Source: Jeongeupia sp. HS-3
GTDB taxonomy: Bacteria > Pseudomonadota > Gammaproteobacteria > Burkholderiales > Chitinibacteraceae
Length of the DNA stretch: 64,000 nt
Assembly: GCF_015140455.1 (NCBI RefSeq)
Contig: NZ_AP024094.1
Span: 248,001-312,000, forward strand
Reading direction: 5' to 3'
Within the stretch, counting starts at the first letter, position 1. Every line of letters starts with the position of its first letter. Made by a program: the position numbers and the translations under genes. Under the pieces are notes generated by a model that was not told the origin of the DNA, did not search any database, and saw only the letters and a list, made by a program, of their open reading frames with translations. Below are positions 38,969 through 49,571 of this stretch, one piece after another.

Positions 38969-41266
38969 ATGCTGGAAATTGAAATCGACGGTAAGAAACT
39001 GACAGTTCCGACGGGTAGCACCGTGATGGACGCCGCCAATTCCATTGGCGTGCACATCCCGCACTTCTGCTACCACAAGAAGCTGTCGATTGCCGCGAAC
39101 TGCCGGATGTGCCTGGTTCAGGTCGAGAAAGCGCCCAAGCCGCTACCCGCCTGTGCTACCCCCGTCACCGACGGGATGAAGGTCTACACCCACTCCGATA
39201 TGGCCGTGAAGGCCCAGAAGGGGGTGATGGAATTCCTGCTGATTAACCATCCGCTCGACTGCCCGATCTGCGATCAGGGCGGCGAATGCCAGTTGCAAGA
39301 TCTGGCGGTCGGTTATGGTCAGTCGGGCTCGCGCTATGAAGAAGAAAAGCGCGTCGTCACCAACAAGAACCTCGGTCCGCTGATCTCGACCGACATGACG
39401 CGTTGCATCCATTGCAGCCGCTGCGTGCGCTTTACCGAAGAGATCGCCGGCTACCAGGAGCTCGGCATGCCGGGCCGTGGTGAGCACGTCGAGGTGATGA
39501 GCTTCATCGGCAAGACCGTGAACTCGGAAATCTCCGGCAACGTCATCGACCTGTGCCCGGTCGGCGCGCTGACCAGCAAGCCGTTCCGCTACAGCGCCCG
39601 GACGTGGGAACTCTCGCGTCGCAAGAGCGTGGGTGCGCACGACGGCTTGGGTGCCAATCTCGTTGTTCAGGTGAAGAACAACAAGGTGATGCGCGTTCTC
39701 CCGCTGGAAAACGACGCCATCAACGAATGCTGGTTGTCCGACCGCGACCGTTTCAGCTACGAGGCGCTCAACAGCGACGCCCGTCTGACGCAGCCGATGG
39801 TCAAGGATGGCGGCGAATGGAAGGTCGTCAGTTGGCAGGCCGCGCTCGAGCTGGTTGCGACCAAGCTCAAGGGCATTACCGCCAGCCACGGCGCCGACAG
39901 TGTTGCCGCGATCGCCTCGCCGAACAGCACGCTCGAAGAACTGTACCTGCTGCGCAAGTCGCTCGCCGGTCTGGACATCCGCAACCTCGAAGCGCGCACC
40001 CGTCTCGGCGACGTGCGCTTTGAGACCAAGGCTGCCGGCTGGCTCGGTCAGAGCATTGTCGACCTCGCCGCGAGCGAGACTGTGCTGGTGATCGGCTCGA
40101 CCTTGCGCAAGGAACAACCGCTGCTGGCGCAACGGCTGCGCCAGTCGGTGAAGAAGGGCTTGAAGCTTGCCGTACTGAATCCGCACGACGATGAGCTGCT
40201 GACCAAGCTGGCCGGCAAGCTGATCGTTCGCCCTGACCAACTGGTCGAAGGCGTGCTGGCAGTGTTGAAGGGCACAAGCGAGATCACCGGCAAGGCCGTG
40301 CCGGCCGAGATCGATTTGGCAGGCGTTGACGTCTCGCTTGAGGCGCGTGCGCTGGCCGAGCTGATCGTTGCCGGTGAGAAGAAAGCACTGGTGCTCGGCA
40401 ATATCGCCTTGCAGCACGAACGTGCTGCCGAACTGCATGCTGCCGCCGCTGCGCTGGCCGAGATCGCCGGTGCGACGCTGGGTCTGCTGCGTGACGGCGC
40501 CAACAGCGTCGGTGCCGATATTGTCGGTTTCGCCACGGGCAAGGATCTGATCGGCGCGAACAAGAAGGCCTACGTGCTGCTGCACAGCGAACTGGCCGAT
40601 TTGCGCAACGGCGCCGCCGCCAAGGCTGCGCTGACCGGTGCCGAATTCGTCGTCGCGATGACGTCGTTTGCCGACGAAGCGCGTGACTACGCCGATGTGC
40701 TGTTGCCGGTGTCGCCGTTCTCGGAGACCTCGGGCACCTTCATCAATATGGAAGGCAAGCCGCAGAGCTTCAACGGCGTGGTTCGTCCGTTGGGTGAGTC
40801 GCGTCCGGCGTGGAAGGTATTGCGCGTGCTTGGCAACATCCTCGGCCTGAATGGGTTTGACTACGACAGCTCCGAAGCCGTGCGTGCCGATGTGCTCAAC
40901 GACGATATTGCCAAGGTGCTGAACAACGCACCGGCCAAGGCAGCCGCGGTCAAGGCACAGGCCGCTACCGGTCTGGTTCGTCTTGCCGAGGTGCCGCTGT
41001 ACGAAACCGATGCACTGGTTCGTCGTGCACCTAGCCTGCAAGCCACGGTTGACGCCGAATCGGCAGGGCAGTTGCGCGCGAATGCGGCAACGCTGGCTTC
41101 GTTCGGTCTGGTGGCTGGCGGGAACGCCCGCGTTCAGCAAGGCGGTGCTGCGGTGACGCTGGTCGTTGCCGAAGATCAGGGCCTTGCCGATCAGGTCGTG
41201 CGCGTGCCGTTCGGCCGTGCCACGCTGCTGCTCGGTTCGGGCGCCATCGAAGTAGTCAAGGCATAA
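38969..41266 (+). CDS. nuoG: NADH-quinone oxidoreductase subunit G
   Basis: 765 residues. The N-terminal 2Fe-2S domain (N1b) has Cys in [20 protein letters not shown]; further clusters are bound by [18 protein letters not shown] (N5 side) and [16 protein letters not shown] (N4). The rest is a molybdopterin-oxidoreductase-like fold without cofactor. It is shorter than the E. coli protein (908). I did not see the additional Cys motif of cluster N7. Confidence 0.96.
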   Translation: MLEIEIDGKKLTVPTGSTVMDAANSIGVHIPHFCYHKKLSIAANCRMCLVQVEKAPKPLPACATPVTDGMKVYTHSDMAVKAQKGVMEFLLINHPLDCPICDQGGECQLQDLAVGYGQSGSRYEEEKRVVTNKNLGPLISTDMTRCIHCSRCVRFTEEIAGYQELGMPGRGEHVEVMSFIGKTVNSEISGNVIDLCPVGALTSKPFRYSARTWELSRRKSVGAHDGLGANLVVQVKNNKVMRVLPLENDAINECWLSDRDRFSYEALNSDARLTQPMVKDGGEWKVVSWQAALELVATKLKGITASHGADSVAAIASPNSTLEELYLLRKSLAGLDIRNLEARTRLGDVRFETKAAGWLGQSIVDLAASETVLVIGSTLRKEQPLLAQRLRQSVKKGLKLAVLNPHDDELLTKLAGKLIVRPDQLVEGVLAVLKGTSEITGKAVPAEIDLAGVDVSLEARALAELIVAGEKKALVLGNIALQHERAAELHAAAAALAEIAGATLGLLRDGANSVGADIVGFATGKDLIGANKKAYVLLHSELADLRNGAAAKAALTGAEFVVAMTSFADEARDYADVLLPVSPFSETSGTFINMEGKPQSFNGVVRPLGESRPAWKVLRVLGNILGLNGFDYDSSEAVRADVLNDDIAKVLNNAPAKAAAVKAQAATGLVRLAEVPLYETDALVRRAPSLQATVDAESAGQLRANAATLASFGLVAGGNARVQQGGAAVTLVVAEDQGLADQVVRVPFGRATLLLGSGAIEVVKA

Positions 41267-41276
41267 GGGGACAAGC

Positions 41277-42329
41277 ATGGAATTTCTGCAAACCACGCTG
41301 GGCCTCAACGAAAGCCTTGCATTCTTCCTCTGGACGCTGGCGAAGATCCTCTGCATCGTCGCCCCGCTGATGGGCGCAGTCGCCTACGCCACGTACGCCG
41401 AGCGCAAGGTCATCGGCTACATGCAGATCCGGATCGGCCCGAACCGGGTCGGCCCGTTCGGTCTGCTGCAGCCGATCGCCGACGGCGTGAAGCTGCTGCT
41501 GAAGGAAATCATTACGCCGAGCGCCGCGAGCAAGGGGCTGTATTTCCTTGCGCCGGTCATGGTGCTGGTGCCGGCGCTGGCGGCTTGGGCGGTCGTGCCG
41601 TTCTATCCGGGCTTCGTCGTCGCCGATATCAACGTAGGCTTGCTCTATGTGATGGCGATCACCTCGATGGGTATCTACGGCGTGATCATCGCCGGCTGGG
41701 CGTCGAACTCGAAGTACGCCTTCCTCGGTGGCCTGCGTGCCGCTGCGCAGGTGGTGTCGTACGAACTGGCGATGGGCTTTGCGCTGGTCGGCGTCATCAT
41801 GGTGTCGGGTTCGCTCAACCTGACCGAGGTCGTCAACCAGCAAGGGCACGGTATCGGCGGTGGCTCGATCCTGTCGTGGAATTTGATCCCGCTGTTGCCG
41901 CTGTTCGTCGTTTATTTCATCTCCGGTGTCGCCGAAACAAACCGCGCGCCGTTCGATGTGGTGGAAGGCGAATCGGAAATCGTTGCCGGCCACATGGTCG
42001 AGTACTCGGGGATGAGCTTTGCGCTGTTCTTCCTTGCCGAGTACGCGAACATGTGGCTGATTGCCGCGATGGCGTCGGTGATGTTCCTCGGCGGCTGGCT
42101 GTCGCCGTTCCCAGAAAGCTGGCCGATCCTCGGCGCCCCATCCTTCCTGTGGTGGGTCGCCAAGGTCGCCTTCATGATGTTCCTCTTCCTGTGGTTCCGT
42201 GCCACCTTCCCGCGTTATCGCTATGACCAGCTGATGCGTCTGGGCTGGAAGGTGTTCATCCCGGTAACGCTGGTGTGGATTGTTCTGATCGGCGCGTGGA
42301 TGCAAACCCCGCTGTCGCTGTGGAAGTAA
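41277..42329 (+). CDS. nuoH: NADH-quinone oxidoreductase subunit H
   Basis: 350 residues with eight or nine transmembrane helices. Signature segments are [35 protein letters not shown] and the acidic loop [22 protein letters not shown], which lines the quinone tunnel and links to proton transfer. It joins the membrane and hydrophilic arms of complex I. Confidence 0.97.
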   Translation: MEFLQTTLGLNESLAFFLWTLAKILCIVAPLMGAVAYATYAERKVIGYMQIRIGPNRVGPFGLLQPIADGVKLLLKEIITPSAASKGLYFLAPVMVLVPALAAWAVVPFYPGFVVADINVGLLYVMAITSMGIYGVIIAGWASNSKYAFLGGLRAAAQVVSYELAMGFALVGVIMVSGSLNLTEVVNQQGHGIGGGSILSWNLIPLLPLFVVYFISGVAETNRAPFDVVEGESEIVAGHMVEYSGMSFALFFLAEYANMWLIAAMASVMFLGGWLSPFPESWPILGAPSFLWWVAKVAFMMFLFLWFRATFPRYRYDQLMRLGWKVFIPVTLVWIVLIGAWMQTPLSLWK

Positions 42330-42341
42330 GAAGGGATAGAC

Positions 42342-42833
42342 ATGGAAAATATTGCTCATTTCTTCAAGACCTTCCTGCTGGTCGAACTGGTCAAGGGGCT
42401 GATGCTCACGGGCCGGCACTTCTTCCAGCGCAAGATCACGGTGCAGTTCCCCGAGGAAAAAACGCCGTACAGCCCGCGTTTTCGCGGTCTGCACGCCCAG
42501 CGTCGTTATGCCAACGGGGAAGAGCGCTGCATTGCCTGCAAACTGTGTGAAGCGGTTTGCCCGGCGGTGGCGATCACCATCGAATCGGAAGCGCGCCCGG
42601 ACGACAACACCCGTCGCACCACGCGTTACGACATCGATCTGACCAAGTGCATCTTCTGCGGTTTCTGTGAAGAAGCCTGTCCGGTTGACGCGATCGTCGA
42701 AACGCACATTCTCGAGTATCACGGCGAGAAGCGCGGCGACCTGTACTACACCAAGCCGATGTTGCTGGCCGTCGGTGACAAGTACGAGTCGCAGATTGCA
42801 GCCAACAAGGCGGCAGACGCCAAATACCGTTAA
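42342..42833 (+). CDS. nuoI: NADH-quinone oxidoreductase subunit I
   Basis: 163 residues, the TYKY-type ferredoxin. Two 4Fe-4S motifs, [17 protein letters not shown] and [18 protein letters not shown], hold clusters N6a and N6b that hand electrons to N2. An amphipathic N-terminal helix anchors it at the membrane surface. Confidence 0.97.
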   Translation: MENIAHFFKTFLLVELVKGLMLTGRHFFQRKITVQFPEEKTPYSPRFRGLHAQRRYANGEERCIACKLCEAVCPAVAITIESEARPDDNTRRTTRYDIDLTKCIFCGFCEEACPVDAIVETHILEYHGEKRGDLYYTKPMLLAVGDKYESQIAANKAADAKYR

Positions 42834-42848
42834 CAGGGCCGATTCGCT

Positions 42849-43481
42849 ATGACCGAAGTAATTTTTTATGTGTTCTCCGCGATCCTGCTGTTTGCAGGTT
42901 TGCGGGTGATCACCGCCAAGAACCCGGTGCACGCCGCTTTGTATCTGGTGCTGTCGTTCTTCAACGGCGCGGTGTTGTGGATGTTGATGCGCGCCGAGTT
43001 TCTCGCGGTGTCGCTGATCGTCGTCTACGTCGGCGCGGTGATGGTGCTGTTCCTCTTTGTGGTGATGATGCTCGATGTCAACTTCGAAGAGCTGCGCAAG
43101 GGCTTCTGGAAGTACGTTCCGGTTGCCGGCACCGTTGCGGTGGTGATGGCCGTCGAGATGGTGCTGATCCTGACGCACCGCGCCGCGCAGATCGAAGGTG
43201 CGCAGCTGGTGGATCATCCGGCCGGCTACAACAACGCCAAGGTTTTGGGTGAGCTGATCTACACGCAATACTTCTTGCCGTTCCAGCTTGCCGCTGTGCT
43301 GCTGCTCGTTGGCATGATTGCGGCGATTGCGCTGACACTCAGAAAGCGCAAGAACACCAAATATCAGAATCCGGCCAAGCAGATCAAGGTCAAGCGCGAC
43401 GATCGCATCAAGATCGTCTCGATGCCGACCGAGGCACGTCCGAGCGTCGATGCCCCCAAGGCCGACGGCGGCGAAGTCTGA
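42849..43481 (+). CDS. nuoJ: NADH-quinone oxidoreductase subunit J
   Basis: 210 residues with five transmembrane helices. [22 protein letters not shown] and [21 protein letters not shown] (with the pi-bulge helix TM3 that switches during turnover) identify NuoJ. The polar C-terminal tail (about 165-210) is variable in the family. Confidence 0.96.
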   Translation: MTEVIFYVFSAILLFAGLRVITAKNPVHAALYLVLSFFNGAVLWMLMRAEFLAVSLIVVYVGAVMVLFLFVVMMLDVNFEELRKGFWKYVPVAGTVAVVMAVEMVLILTHRAAQIEGAQLVDHPAGYNNAKVLGELIYTQYFLPFQLAAVLLLVGMIAAIALTLRKRKNTKYQNPAKQIKVKRDDRIKIVSMPTEARPSVDAPKADGGEV

Positions 43482-43500
43482 GCGGGCAGGGGAGAATAAA

Positions 43501-43806
43501 TTGATCACACTGACTCACTACCTCGTGCTGGCGGCAATCCTGTTTGCGATTTCCGTGTTCGGCATTTTCATGAACCGCAAGAACCTGATCGTGTTGCTGA
43601 TGGCCATCGAACTGATGCTGCTGGCGGTGAACATGAACTTCATCGCCTTCTCGCAGTTCCTCGGCGATACCGCGGGCCAGGTCTTCGTCTTCTTCATCTT
43701 GACCGTGGCGGCTGCTGAATCGGCAATCGGCCTTGCGATCCTCGTGGTGCTGTTCCGCAGCCTGCGTTCGATCGACGTCGAAGACCTCGATAGCCTCAAG
43801 GGCTGA
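43501..43806 (+). CDS. nuoK: NADH-quinone oxidoreductase subunit K
   Basis: 101 residues from TTG 43501, with GGGGAG upstream; this gives the standard NuoK length and no ATG is available at the conserved N-terminus. Three helices carry the conserved Glu residues in [13 protein letters not shown] and [14 protein letters not shown] that form part of the proton path. Confidence 0.95.
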   Translation: MITLTHYLVLAAILFAISVFGIFMNRKNLIVLLMAIELMLLAVNMNFIAFSQFLGDTAGQVFVFFILTVAAAESAIGLAILVVLFRSLRSIDVEDLDSLKG

Positions 43807-43840
43807 CCCGATAACAAGATCGACACAACAGGTAATGCCA

Positions 43841-45895
43841 ATGGACATGAAAACGATCTACCTGCTCATCCCGCTCGCGCCCTTGTTCGGCGCGCTGGTA
43901 GCAGGTCTCTTCGGCTGGGCGATCAGTCGCCGTGCCGCACACTGTGTGACGATTGCCGGGGTAGCGGCATCGTTGCTGCTCTCCATCTTCGTGCTGAAAG
44001 GCATTCTTTTGGACGGCGTGCAGCCATTCAATGGGACGGTCTACACCTGGCTGACAGTCAACGGCGTTGAGTTCAACGTCGGTTTCCTCGTCGACAGCCT
44101 GACCGCGATGATGATGTGCGTGGTGACCTTCGTGTCGCTGATGGTGCATATCTACACCATCGGCTACATGCAGGAAGACCCGGGCTACAACCGCTTCTTC
44201 AGCTACATCTCGCTGTTTACCTTCTCGATGCTGATGCTGGTGATGGCCAACAACTTCGTTCAGTTGTTCTTCGGCTGGGAAGCGGTGGGTCTGGTCTCGT
44301 ATCTGCTGATCGGCTTCTGGTTCAAGCGCCCGACCGCGACGTTTGCCAACCTGAAGGCTTTCCTGATCAACCGCGTTGGCGACTTCGGTTTCCTGCTGGG
44401 TATCGGTCTGGTACTGGCTTACTTCGGCACGCTTGATTACGCCGCCGTGTTTGCCCAGGCGCCTGCGCTGAAAGATGCCACCGTCACCTTGTTCCCGGGC
44501 GCGACCTGGTCGCTGCTGAGTGTGACCTGCATCCTGCTGTTCATCGGTGCAATGGGTAAGTCGGCGCAGTTTCCGCTGCACGTGTGGCTGCCCGATTCGA
44601 TGGAAGGCCCGACACCGATTTCGGCGCTGATTCACGCCGCAACGATGGTGACGGCCGGTATCTTCATGGTCGCGCGCATGTCGCCGATGTTCGAGCTGTC
44701 GGATACCGCGCTGAACTTCATTCTGGTGATTGGCGCGATTACCGCGCTGTTCATGGGTTTCCTTGGCATCATCCAGAACGACATCAAGCGCGTGATCGCG
44801 TACTCGACGCTGTCGCAGCTCGGCTACATGACTGTGGCACTGGGCGCTTCGGCCTACTCGGTCGCAGTGTTCCACCTGATGACGCACGCCTTCTTCAAGG
44901 CGCTGCTGTTCCTTGGTGCGGGTTCGGTGATCATGGGCATGCACCACGATCAGGACATCCGCAATATGGGTGGTCTGCGCAAGTACATGAAGATCACTTG
45001 GATCACGTCCTTGCTCGGTTCGCTGGCGCTGATCGGTACGCCGTTCTTCTCGGGCTTCTACTCCAAGGATTCGATCATCGAAGCCGTGGCTGAGTCGCAT
45101 CTGCCGGGCGCGAGCTTCGCGTACTTCGCTGTGGTTGCCGGTGTGTTCGTGACTGCGTTCTATTCGTTCCGGATGTACTTCCTGGTGTTCCATGGCAAGG
45201 AGCGCTGGATGCAGAATCACGATGCACACCAGCATCATGACGACCATGCGGATGAAGAAATCTCGGCCGACCATCATCACGGTCTGGGTCCGAATGACAA
45301 GCCGCACGAGTCGCCATGGGTTGTGACGCTGCCACTGATCTTGCTGGCGATCCCGTCGGTGCTGATTGGTTACTTCGCGATCGAGCCGATGCTGTACGGC
45401 AACTTCTTCGACGGCGTGATCTTCGTGAATCACGGTGCGCACGACGCGATGGCCCTGATGAAGGAAGAGTTTCATGGCCCGCTGGGCATGGTGACGCACG
45501 CTTTCTCGACGCTGCCGCTGTGGCTGGCGATCGCCGGTGTGGTCTCGTCCTACGTGTTCTACATGGTGGCACCTGCGATCCCGGCAGCAATCGACCGCTT
45601 CTTCACCACCATTGGTGTACGCAAGCTGCTGGAAGAGAAGTACTACATGGATCATCTGTACATCGACGGCTTTGCCCGCTTCGGTCGCGTGCTCGGCACG
45701 CTGTTCTGGAAGGTGGGTGACGTGTTGCTGATTGATGGCTTGATGGTCAACGGTACGGCCAAGGTGATCGGCCTCTTCTCGAAGATCACTCGCCGTTTGC
45801 AGACCGGCTACATCTACCACTATGCGTTCGCGATGATTCTTGGCGCGCTGGTGTTGATGACCTGGTGGCTCGGTGGCGTGCTGGTTAGCCAGTAA
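43841..45895 (+). CDS. nuoL: NADH-quinone oxidoreductase subunit L
   Basis: 684 residues from ATG 43841; ATGs at 43835 and 43847 are alternatives, but AGG lies 8 bp before 43841. It is an antiporter-like proton channel with about 16 helices: FGWEAVGLVSYLLIGFW (conserved Glu), GKSAQFPLHVWLPDSMEGPTPIS and KDIKRVIAYS-type segments. A His/Asp-rich hydrophilic loop occupies residues about 460-492. The C-terminal lateral helix couples the channels. Confidence 0.97.
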   Translation: MDMKTIYLLIPLAPLFGALVAGLFGWAISRRAAHCVTIAGVAASLLLSIFVLKGILLDGVQPFNGTVYTWLTVNGVEFNVGFLVDSLTAMMMCVVTFVSLMVHIYTIGYMQEDPGYNRFFSYISLFTFSMLMLVMANNFVQLFFGWEAVGLVSYLLIGFWFKRPTATFANLKAFLINRVGDFGFLLGIGLVLAYFGTLDYAAVFAQAPALKDATVTLFPGATWSLLSVTCILLFIGAMGKSAQFPLHVWLPDSMEGPTPISALIHAATMVTAGIFMVARMSPMFELSDTALNFILVIGAITALFMGFLGIIQNDIKRVIAYSTLSQLGYMTVALGASAYSVAVFHLMTHAFFKALLFLGAGSVIMGMHHDQDIRNMGGLRKYMKITWITSLLGSLALIGTPFFSGFYSKDSIIEAVAESHLPGASFAYFAVVAGVFVTAFYSFRMYFLVFHGKERWMQNHDAHQHHDDHADEEISADHHHGLGPNDKPHESPWVVTLPLILLAIPSVLIGYFAIEPMLYGNFFDGVIFVNHGAHDAMALMKEEFHGPLGMVTHAFSTLPLWLAIAGVVSSYVFYMVAPAIPAAIDRFFTTIGVRKLLEEKYYMDHLYIDGFARFGRVLGTLFWKVGDVLLIDGLMVNGTAKVIGLFSKITRRLQTGYIYHYAFAMILGALVLMTWWLGGVLVSQ

Positions 45896-45928
45896 GCTCG
45901 GTTTGAATTGATAACAAATAGGTAAACT

Positions 45929-47428
45929 ATGACGGGTAATCTTCTGAGCCTGACGATCTGGGTGCCGATCGTCGCCGGCCTCGTCGTGCTCGCAACAGGG
46001 GGAGACCGCAACGCCAACGCCGCGCGCTGGCTTGCTCTCCTTGGCGCGCTGGCCGGCCTTTTGGTCTCGGTACCGCTCTACACCGGTTTCGATGCGCTGC
46101 ACGGTGGTTTGCAGTTCGTTGAATTCACACCGTGGATTTCGAGCTTCAACATCAACTACGCGCTCGGTGTCGATGGTTTGTCGATGCTGTTCGTGATCCT
46201 CAACAGCTTCACCACGCTAATGGTGGTGATTGCTGGCTGGCAGGTGATCCAGAGCCGCGTCGCCCAGTACATGGCGGCGTTCCTGATCATGTCGGGCCTG
46301 ATCAACGGTGCGTTCGCCGCATCCGATGCGATCCTGTTCTACGTGTTCTTTGAAGCGATGCTGATTCCGATGTATCTGATCATCGGCGTCTGGGGTGGTC
46401 CGAACCGGATCTACGCATCGGTGAAGTTCTTCCTGTACACGCTGTTCGGTTCGCTGCTGACGCTGGTTGCCTTTGTGTATCTGTACCAGCAGGCTGGCGG
46501 CAGCTTCGTGATCGCCGACTTCCAGCGTTTGCCGCTGAGCATGGGCGCACAGGTGATGTTGCTGATCGCCTTCTTCTTCGCCTTCGCGGTGAAGGTGCCG
46601 ATGTGGCCGGTGCATACCTGGCTGCCGGATGCGCACGTCGAAGCGCCGACCGGTGGTTCGATGGTGCTGGCCGCGATCACGCTCAAGCTCGGCGCCTACG
46701 GCTTTCTGCGGTTTGCGCTGCCGATCGCACCGGATGCTGCACGCGAGTACGCCTGGGTCTTCATCATCTTCTCGCTGATCGCCGTGGTGTATATCGGCCT
46801 CGTCGCGCTGGTGCAGACCGATATGAAGAAACTGGTCGCTTATTCATCGATCTCGCACATGGGCTTCGTCACACTGGGCTTCTTCATGTTTGCCGGCGGC
46901 ACGCAGCTGAATCCGTACGCGGTTGAAGGTGCGATCGTGCAGATGCTTAGCCACGGCTTCGTGTCGGCCGCGATGTTCTTCTGCATCGGCGTGATGTACG
47001 ACCGCGTGCATAGCCGCAAAATCGCCGATTACGGTGGTGTGGCTAACAAGATGCCGATCTTCGCCGCCTTCATGATGCTGTTCGCGATGGCCAACTCCGG
47101 CTTGCCGGGCACCTCGGGCTTTGTCGGTGAATTCATGGTCATCCTTGGCGCGATGCAAGTGAACTTCTGGTACGCCTTCGCTGCGGCTAGCACGCTGATC
47201 TTTGGTGCTGGCTATACGTTGTGGATGTACAAGCGGGTGATCTTTGGTGACGTTGCCAATGACCATGTGGCCGAGTTGCAGGATGTGAACAAGCGTGAGT
47301 TCGTTGTGCTTGCCATCCTTGCCATCGCCGTCCTTGGCATGGGTCTGTACCCGAAGCCTTTTGTCGACGTGATGCATGTGTCGGTCAATGACCTGATCTG
47401 GCACGTCTCGCAGTCCAAGCTCCAATAA
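45929..47428 (+). CDS. nuoM: NADH-quinone oxidoreductase subunit M
   Basis: 499 residues with about 14 transmembrane helices, the second antiporter-like subunit. ILFYVFFEAMLIPMYLIIGVWGG contains the channel Glu, and VKVPMWPVHTWLPDAHVEAPTGGSM the conserved Lys/His. It is followed after 10 bp by nuoN. Confidence 0.97.
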   Translation: MTGNLLSLTIWVPIVAGLVVLATGGDRNANAARWLALLGALAGLLVSVPLYTGFDALHGGLQFVEFTPWISSFNINYALGVDGLSMLFVILNSFTTLMVVIAGWQVIQSRVAQYMAAFLIMSGLINGAFAASDAILFYVFFEAMLIPMYLIIGVWGGPNRIYASVKFFLYTLFGSLLTLVAFVYLYQQAGGSFVIADFQRLPLSMGAQVMLLIAFFFAFAVKVPMWPVHTWLPDAHVEAPTGGSMVLAAITLKLGAYGFLRFALPIAPDAAREYAWVFIIFSLIAVVYIGLVALVQTDMKKLVAYSSISHMGFVTLGFFMFAGGTQLNPYAVEGAIVQMLSHGFVSAAMFFCIGVMYDRVHSRKIADYGGVANKMPIFAAFMMLFAMANSGLPGTSGFVGEFMVILGAMQVNFWYAFAAASTLIFGAGYTLWMYKRVIFGDVANDHVAELQDVNKREFVVLAILAIAVLGMGLYPKPFVDVMHVSVNDLIWHVSQSKLQ

Positions 47429-47438
47429 AGAGTCACCG

Positions 47439-48905
47439 ATGAATACCATGACCTGGACCAGTCTCAACGCTGGCGTCGCGACCCCGGAGATTTTCCTGCT
47501 CTGTGCGACCTGCGCCATCCTCTTGATCGACGTATTTATGAGCGACGCCAAACGCCACATCAGCTACATGCTGACGCTGGCCGCACTCGTCGCAACCGGT
47601 TGCCTGCTGGTAACCGGCTACTCGCTGCAACCGCAACTCGCTTTCAATGGCATGTTCGTCGCCGATCCGCTCGCTTCGCTCGCCAAGCTCGGCATGGTGG
47701 TCGGCGTGATCCTAATGCTCGTGTACGGTCGCGGCTATGCCGCGGCGCGCGGCCTGTTCCGCGGCGAGCTGTTCACGCTGACGCTGTGTGCGCTGCTCGG
47801 GATGATGGTGATGGCTTCGGCCGTCAACTTCCTCGTGCTGTACGTTGGCCTCGAGCTCTTGTCGTTGTCCCTGTACGCACTGATTGCACTGCAACGGACC
47901 TCAAGCCGGGCAACCGAAGCGGCGATGAAGTACTTCATCCTCGGCGCGCTTGCCTCCGGCCTGCTGCTGTACGGCATGTCGATGGTGTACGGTGCAACCC
48001 AAAGCCTGGACGTGTTCGAAATCGCGCAAAAGATTGCCAATGACGAAGCCAATCGTTTGCTGGTGGTTTTCGGCCTCGTTTTCATCGTCACCGGTCTGGG
48101 CTTCAAGCTGGGCGCCGTGCCGTTTCACATGTGGGTGCCGGACGTATACGACGGTGCGCCGACGCTGATCTCGCAACTGATCGGCTCGGCGCCGAAGCTG
48201 GCTGCATTTGCCTTCATCATGCGCATCCTCGCGCAGGCGCTCGAGGGTTTTGCCTTCGACTGGCGTTCGATGCTGATGGTGTTGGCGGTGCTGTCGCTGG
48301 TGATCGGCAACCTGACCGCGATTGCCCAGGTGAACATCAAGCGGATGCTCGCCTACTCGACGATCTCGCACATGGGTTTCCTGATCCTGGGCATCATGGC
48401 GGCGACGCCGGACGGTTATGCTGCGGCGTTCTTCTATGCCATGACCTACATGCTGACCACGGCGGCCGGTTTCGGCATCATCATGCTGCTGTCGCGTGAA
48501 GGCTTCGAAGCCGACCAGATCGCCGATTTCCGTGGCCTGAACAAGCGCAGTCCGTGGTTCGCCGCGATGATGCTGATCGTCATGTTCTCGATGGCGGGTA
48601 TTCCGGTGTTTGTTGGCTTCTTTGCCAAGCTGGCCATCATTCAGGCCATCGTTGGTCTGGGGCTGGTGTGGCTGGCGGTGATCGCGGTACTGATGTCGGT
48701 GATTGGCGCGTTCTACTACCTGCGCGTCGTCAAGGTCATGTACTTCGAAGATCCGACCGATACCGCACCGGTACAGGCCGGAACCGATGCCAAGCTCGTG
48801 CTGTCGCTCAACTGCCTGATGCTGCTGGGCTTGGGGATCATGCCGGAGCGCTTGTTGTCGGCACTGGCTACGGCATTGCAGTTCTCGCTGCACACCGGAC
48901 TCTAA
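47439..48905 (+). CDS. nuoN: NADH-quinone oxidoreductase subunit N
   Basis: 488 residues with about 14 transmembrane helices, the third antiporter-like subunit. LYVGLELLSLSLYALIAL, KLGAVPFHMWVPDVYDGAPTLIS and INIKRMLAYSTISHMGF-type segments identify it. It is the last nuo gene. The operon continues 6 bp downstream with a DUF2818 gene. Confidence 0.97.
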   Translation: MNTMTWTSLNAGVATPEIFLLCATCAILLIDVFMSDAKRHISYMLTLAALVATGCLLVTGYSLQPQLAFNGMFVADPLASLAKLGMVVGVILMLVYGRGYAAARGLFRGELFTLTLCALLGMMVMASAVNFLVLYVGLELLSLSLYALIALQRTSSRATEAAMKYFILGALASGLLLYGMSMVYGATQSLDVFEIAQKIANDEANRLLVVFGLVFIVTGLGFKLGAVPFHMWVPDVYDGAPTLISQLIGSAPKLAAFAFIMRILAQALEGFAFDWRSMLMVLAVLSLVIGNLTAIAQVNIKRMLAYSTISHMGFLILGIMAATPDGYAAAFFYAMTYMLTTAAGFGIIMLLSREGFEADQIADFRGLNKRSPWFAAMMLIVMFSMAGIPVFVGFFAKLAIIQAIVGLGLVWLAVIAVLMSVIGAFYYLRVVKVMYFEDPTDTAPVQAGTDAKLVLSLNCLMLLGLGIMPERLLSALATALQFSLHTGL

Positions 48906-48911
48906 AGCACG

Positions 48912-49205
48912 ATGCTGGAAGTCATCCTTCTAGGCACATTGGCGGCGTTGGCCGCCAATGTGCCTTTTGTCTCCGCACGGCTCTTTTGCCTGCTGCCGCT
49001 GGCGAGCAAGCATTTCGGCTGGCGTTTGCTCGAGTGGTCGGTTTATTACGCGGCGATCGGTGCGCTGGCGTGGTTGCTTGAGTCTCGCCTGGCGACGCCG
49101 CATTCGCAAAACTGGCAGTTTTTCGTCACCACGCTGGCGATGTTTGCCGTGCTGTCGTGGCCCGGTTTTGTCTGGCGCTATTTCTGGCGTAAGCCAGGGC
49201 TGTAA
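48912..49205 (+). CDS. DUF2818 family small membrane protein
   Basis: 97 residues with three hydrophobic segments (about 2-30, 42-57, 70-88). The sequence, starting LEVILLGTLAALAANVPFVSARLF and ending WPGFVWRYFWRKPGL, matches DUF2818, a betaproteobacterial family usually found directly after nuoN. The ATG is 6 bp from the nuoN stop, so it is part of the nuo transcript. An accessory or assembly role for complex I is inferred only from position. Confidence 0.85.
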   Translation: MLEVILLGTLAALAANVPFVSARLFCLLPLASKHFGWRLLEWSVYYAAIGALAWLLESRLATPHSQNWQFFVTTLAMFAVLSWPGFVWRYFWRKPGL

Positions 49206-49274
49206 ACGCCAAGGTAAAGATCAAATCGAATCAAGGGTTTATCGAGTTGATCTTCGATTTTTTGCAGAGAGTGC

Positions 49275-49303
49275 TTGCTGAATCTTAGTCTTGCTGCTAA
49301 TAT
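49275..49303 (+). promoter_or_regulatory. Sigma70 promoter of the tRNA-Val/thrS unit
   Basis: TTGCTG (49275-49280), a 17-bp spacer, TAATAT (49298-49303); transcription would start about 8 nt before the tRNA. Confidence 0.75.
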
Positions 49304-49317
49304 GCAGCCTCTTCGTT

Positions 49318-49394
49318 AGGCACGTAGCTCAGCTGGTTAGAGCACCACCTTGACATGGTGGGGGTCGTTGGTTCGAGTCCAATCGTGCCTACCA
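49318..49394 (+). tRNA. tRNA-Val (anticodon GAC)
   Basis: 77 nt with encoded CCA. Acceptor arms AGGCACG/CGTGCCT; anticodon stem CCACC/GGTGG closes loop TTGACAT with GAC at 49352-49354; TTCGAGTC T-loop. It is followed without a terminator by the thrS leader region, so tRNA and leader probably share a transcript that is cut at the tRNA 3' end. Confidence 0.96.
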
Positions 49395-49414
49395 ACGAAT
49401 TTGGAGATCAAATC

Positions 49415-49447
49415 ATGTTTCGAACTCGCACTACTATCCAAGACTAA
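49415..49447 (+). CDS. Candidate thrS leader peptide
   Basis: ATG 49415 opens ten codons, MFRTRTTIQD, and ends TAA. GGAG lies 8 bp upstream. Three of ten residues are Thr, at positions 4, 6 and 7, all ACT, immediately upstream of a terminator and of the threonyl-tRNA synthetase gene. This is the layout of a transcription-attenuation leader: a ribosome paused for charged tRNA-Thr at codons 6-7 would leave bases after about 49447 free, whereas a ribosome at the stop codon would cover the antiterminator segment. Inference from layout; no homologue was checked. Confidence 0.65.
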   Translation: MFRTRTTIQD

Positions 49448-49453
49448 GTGGGT

Positions 49454-49516
49454 GGCCGTGCTGGCGGATTGATTTGATTGAATGAAAAAAGTGCGGCCTG
49501 GCCGCACTTTTTTTTC
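49454..49516 (+). terminator. thrS attenuator: antiterminator/terminator pair
   Basis: The terminator stem is AAAAAAGTGCGGC (49485-49497) with GCCGCACTTTTTT (from 49501) and a T-run of nine. The upstream segment GGCCGTGC (49454-49461) can instead pair with GTGCGGCC (49491-49498) using eight pairs, two of them G-U, which would break the terminator. thrS begins 55 bp after the T-run. Confidence 0.75.
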
Positions 49517-49571
49517 GTCTTCACTTATCGTTAACGACCAATCTCCCCGGTCTTGTTCAAAGGCGCTTGCC

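Noticed and set aside
45218-45316. His/Asp-rich loop in NuoL as a novel metal-binding insertion
   Set aside because: Hydrophilic His-rich loops at this position are common in betaproteobacterial NuoL; noted in the gene entry only.
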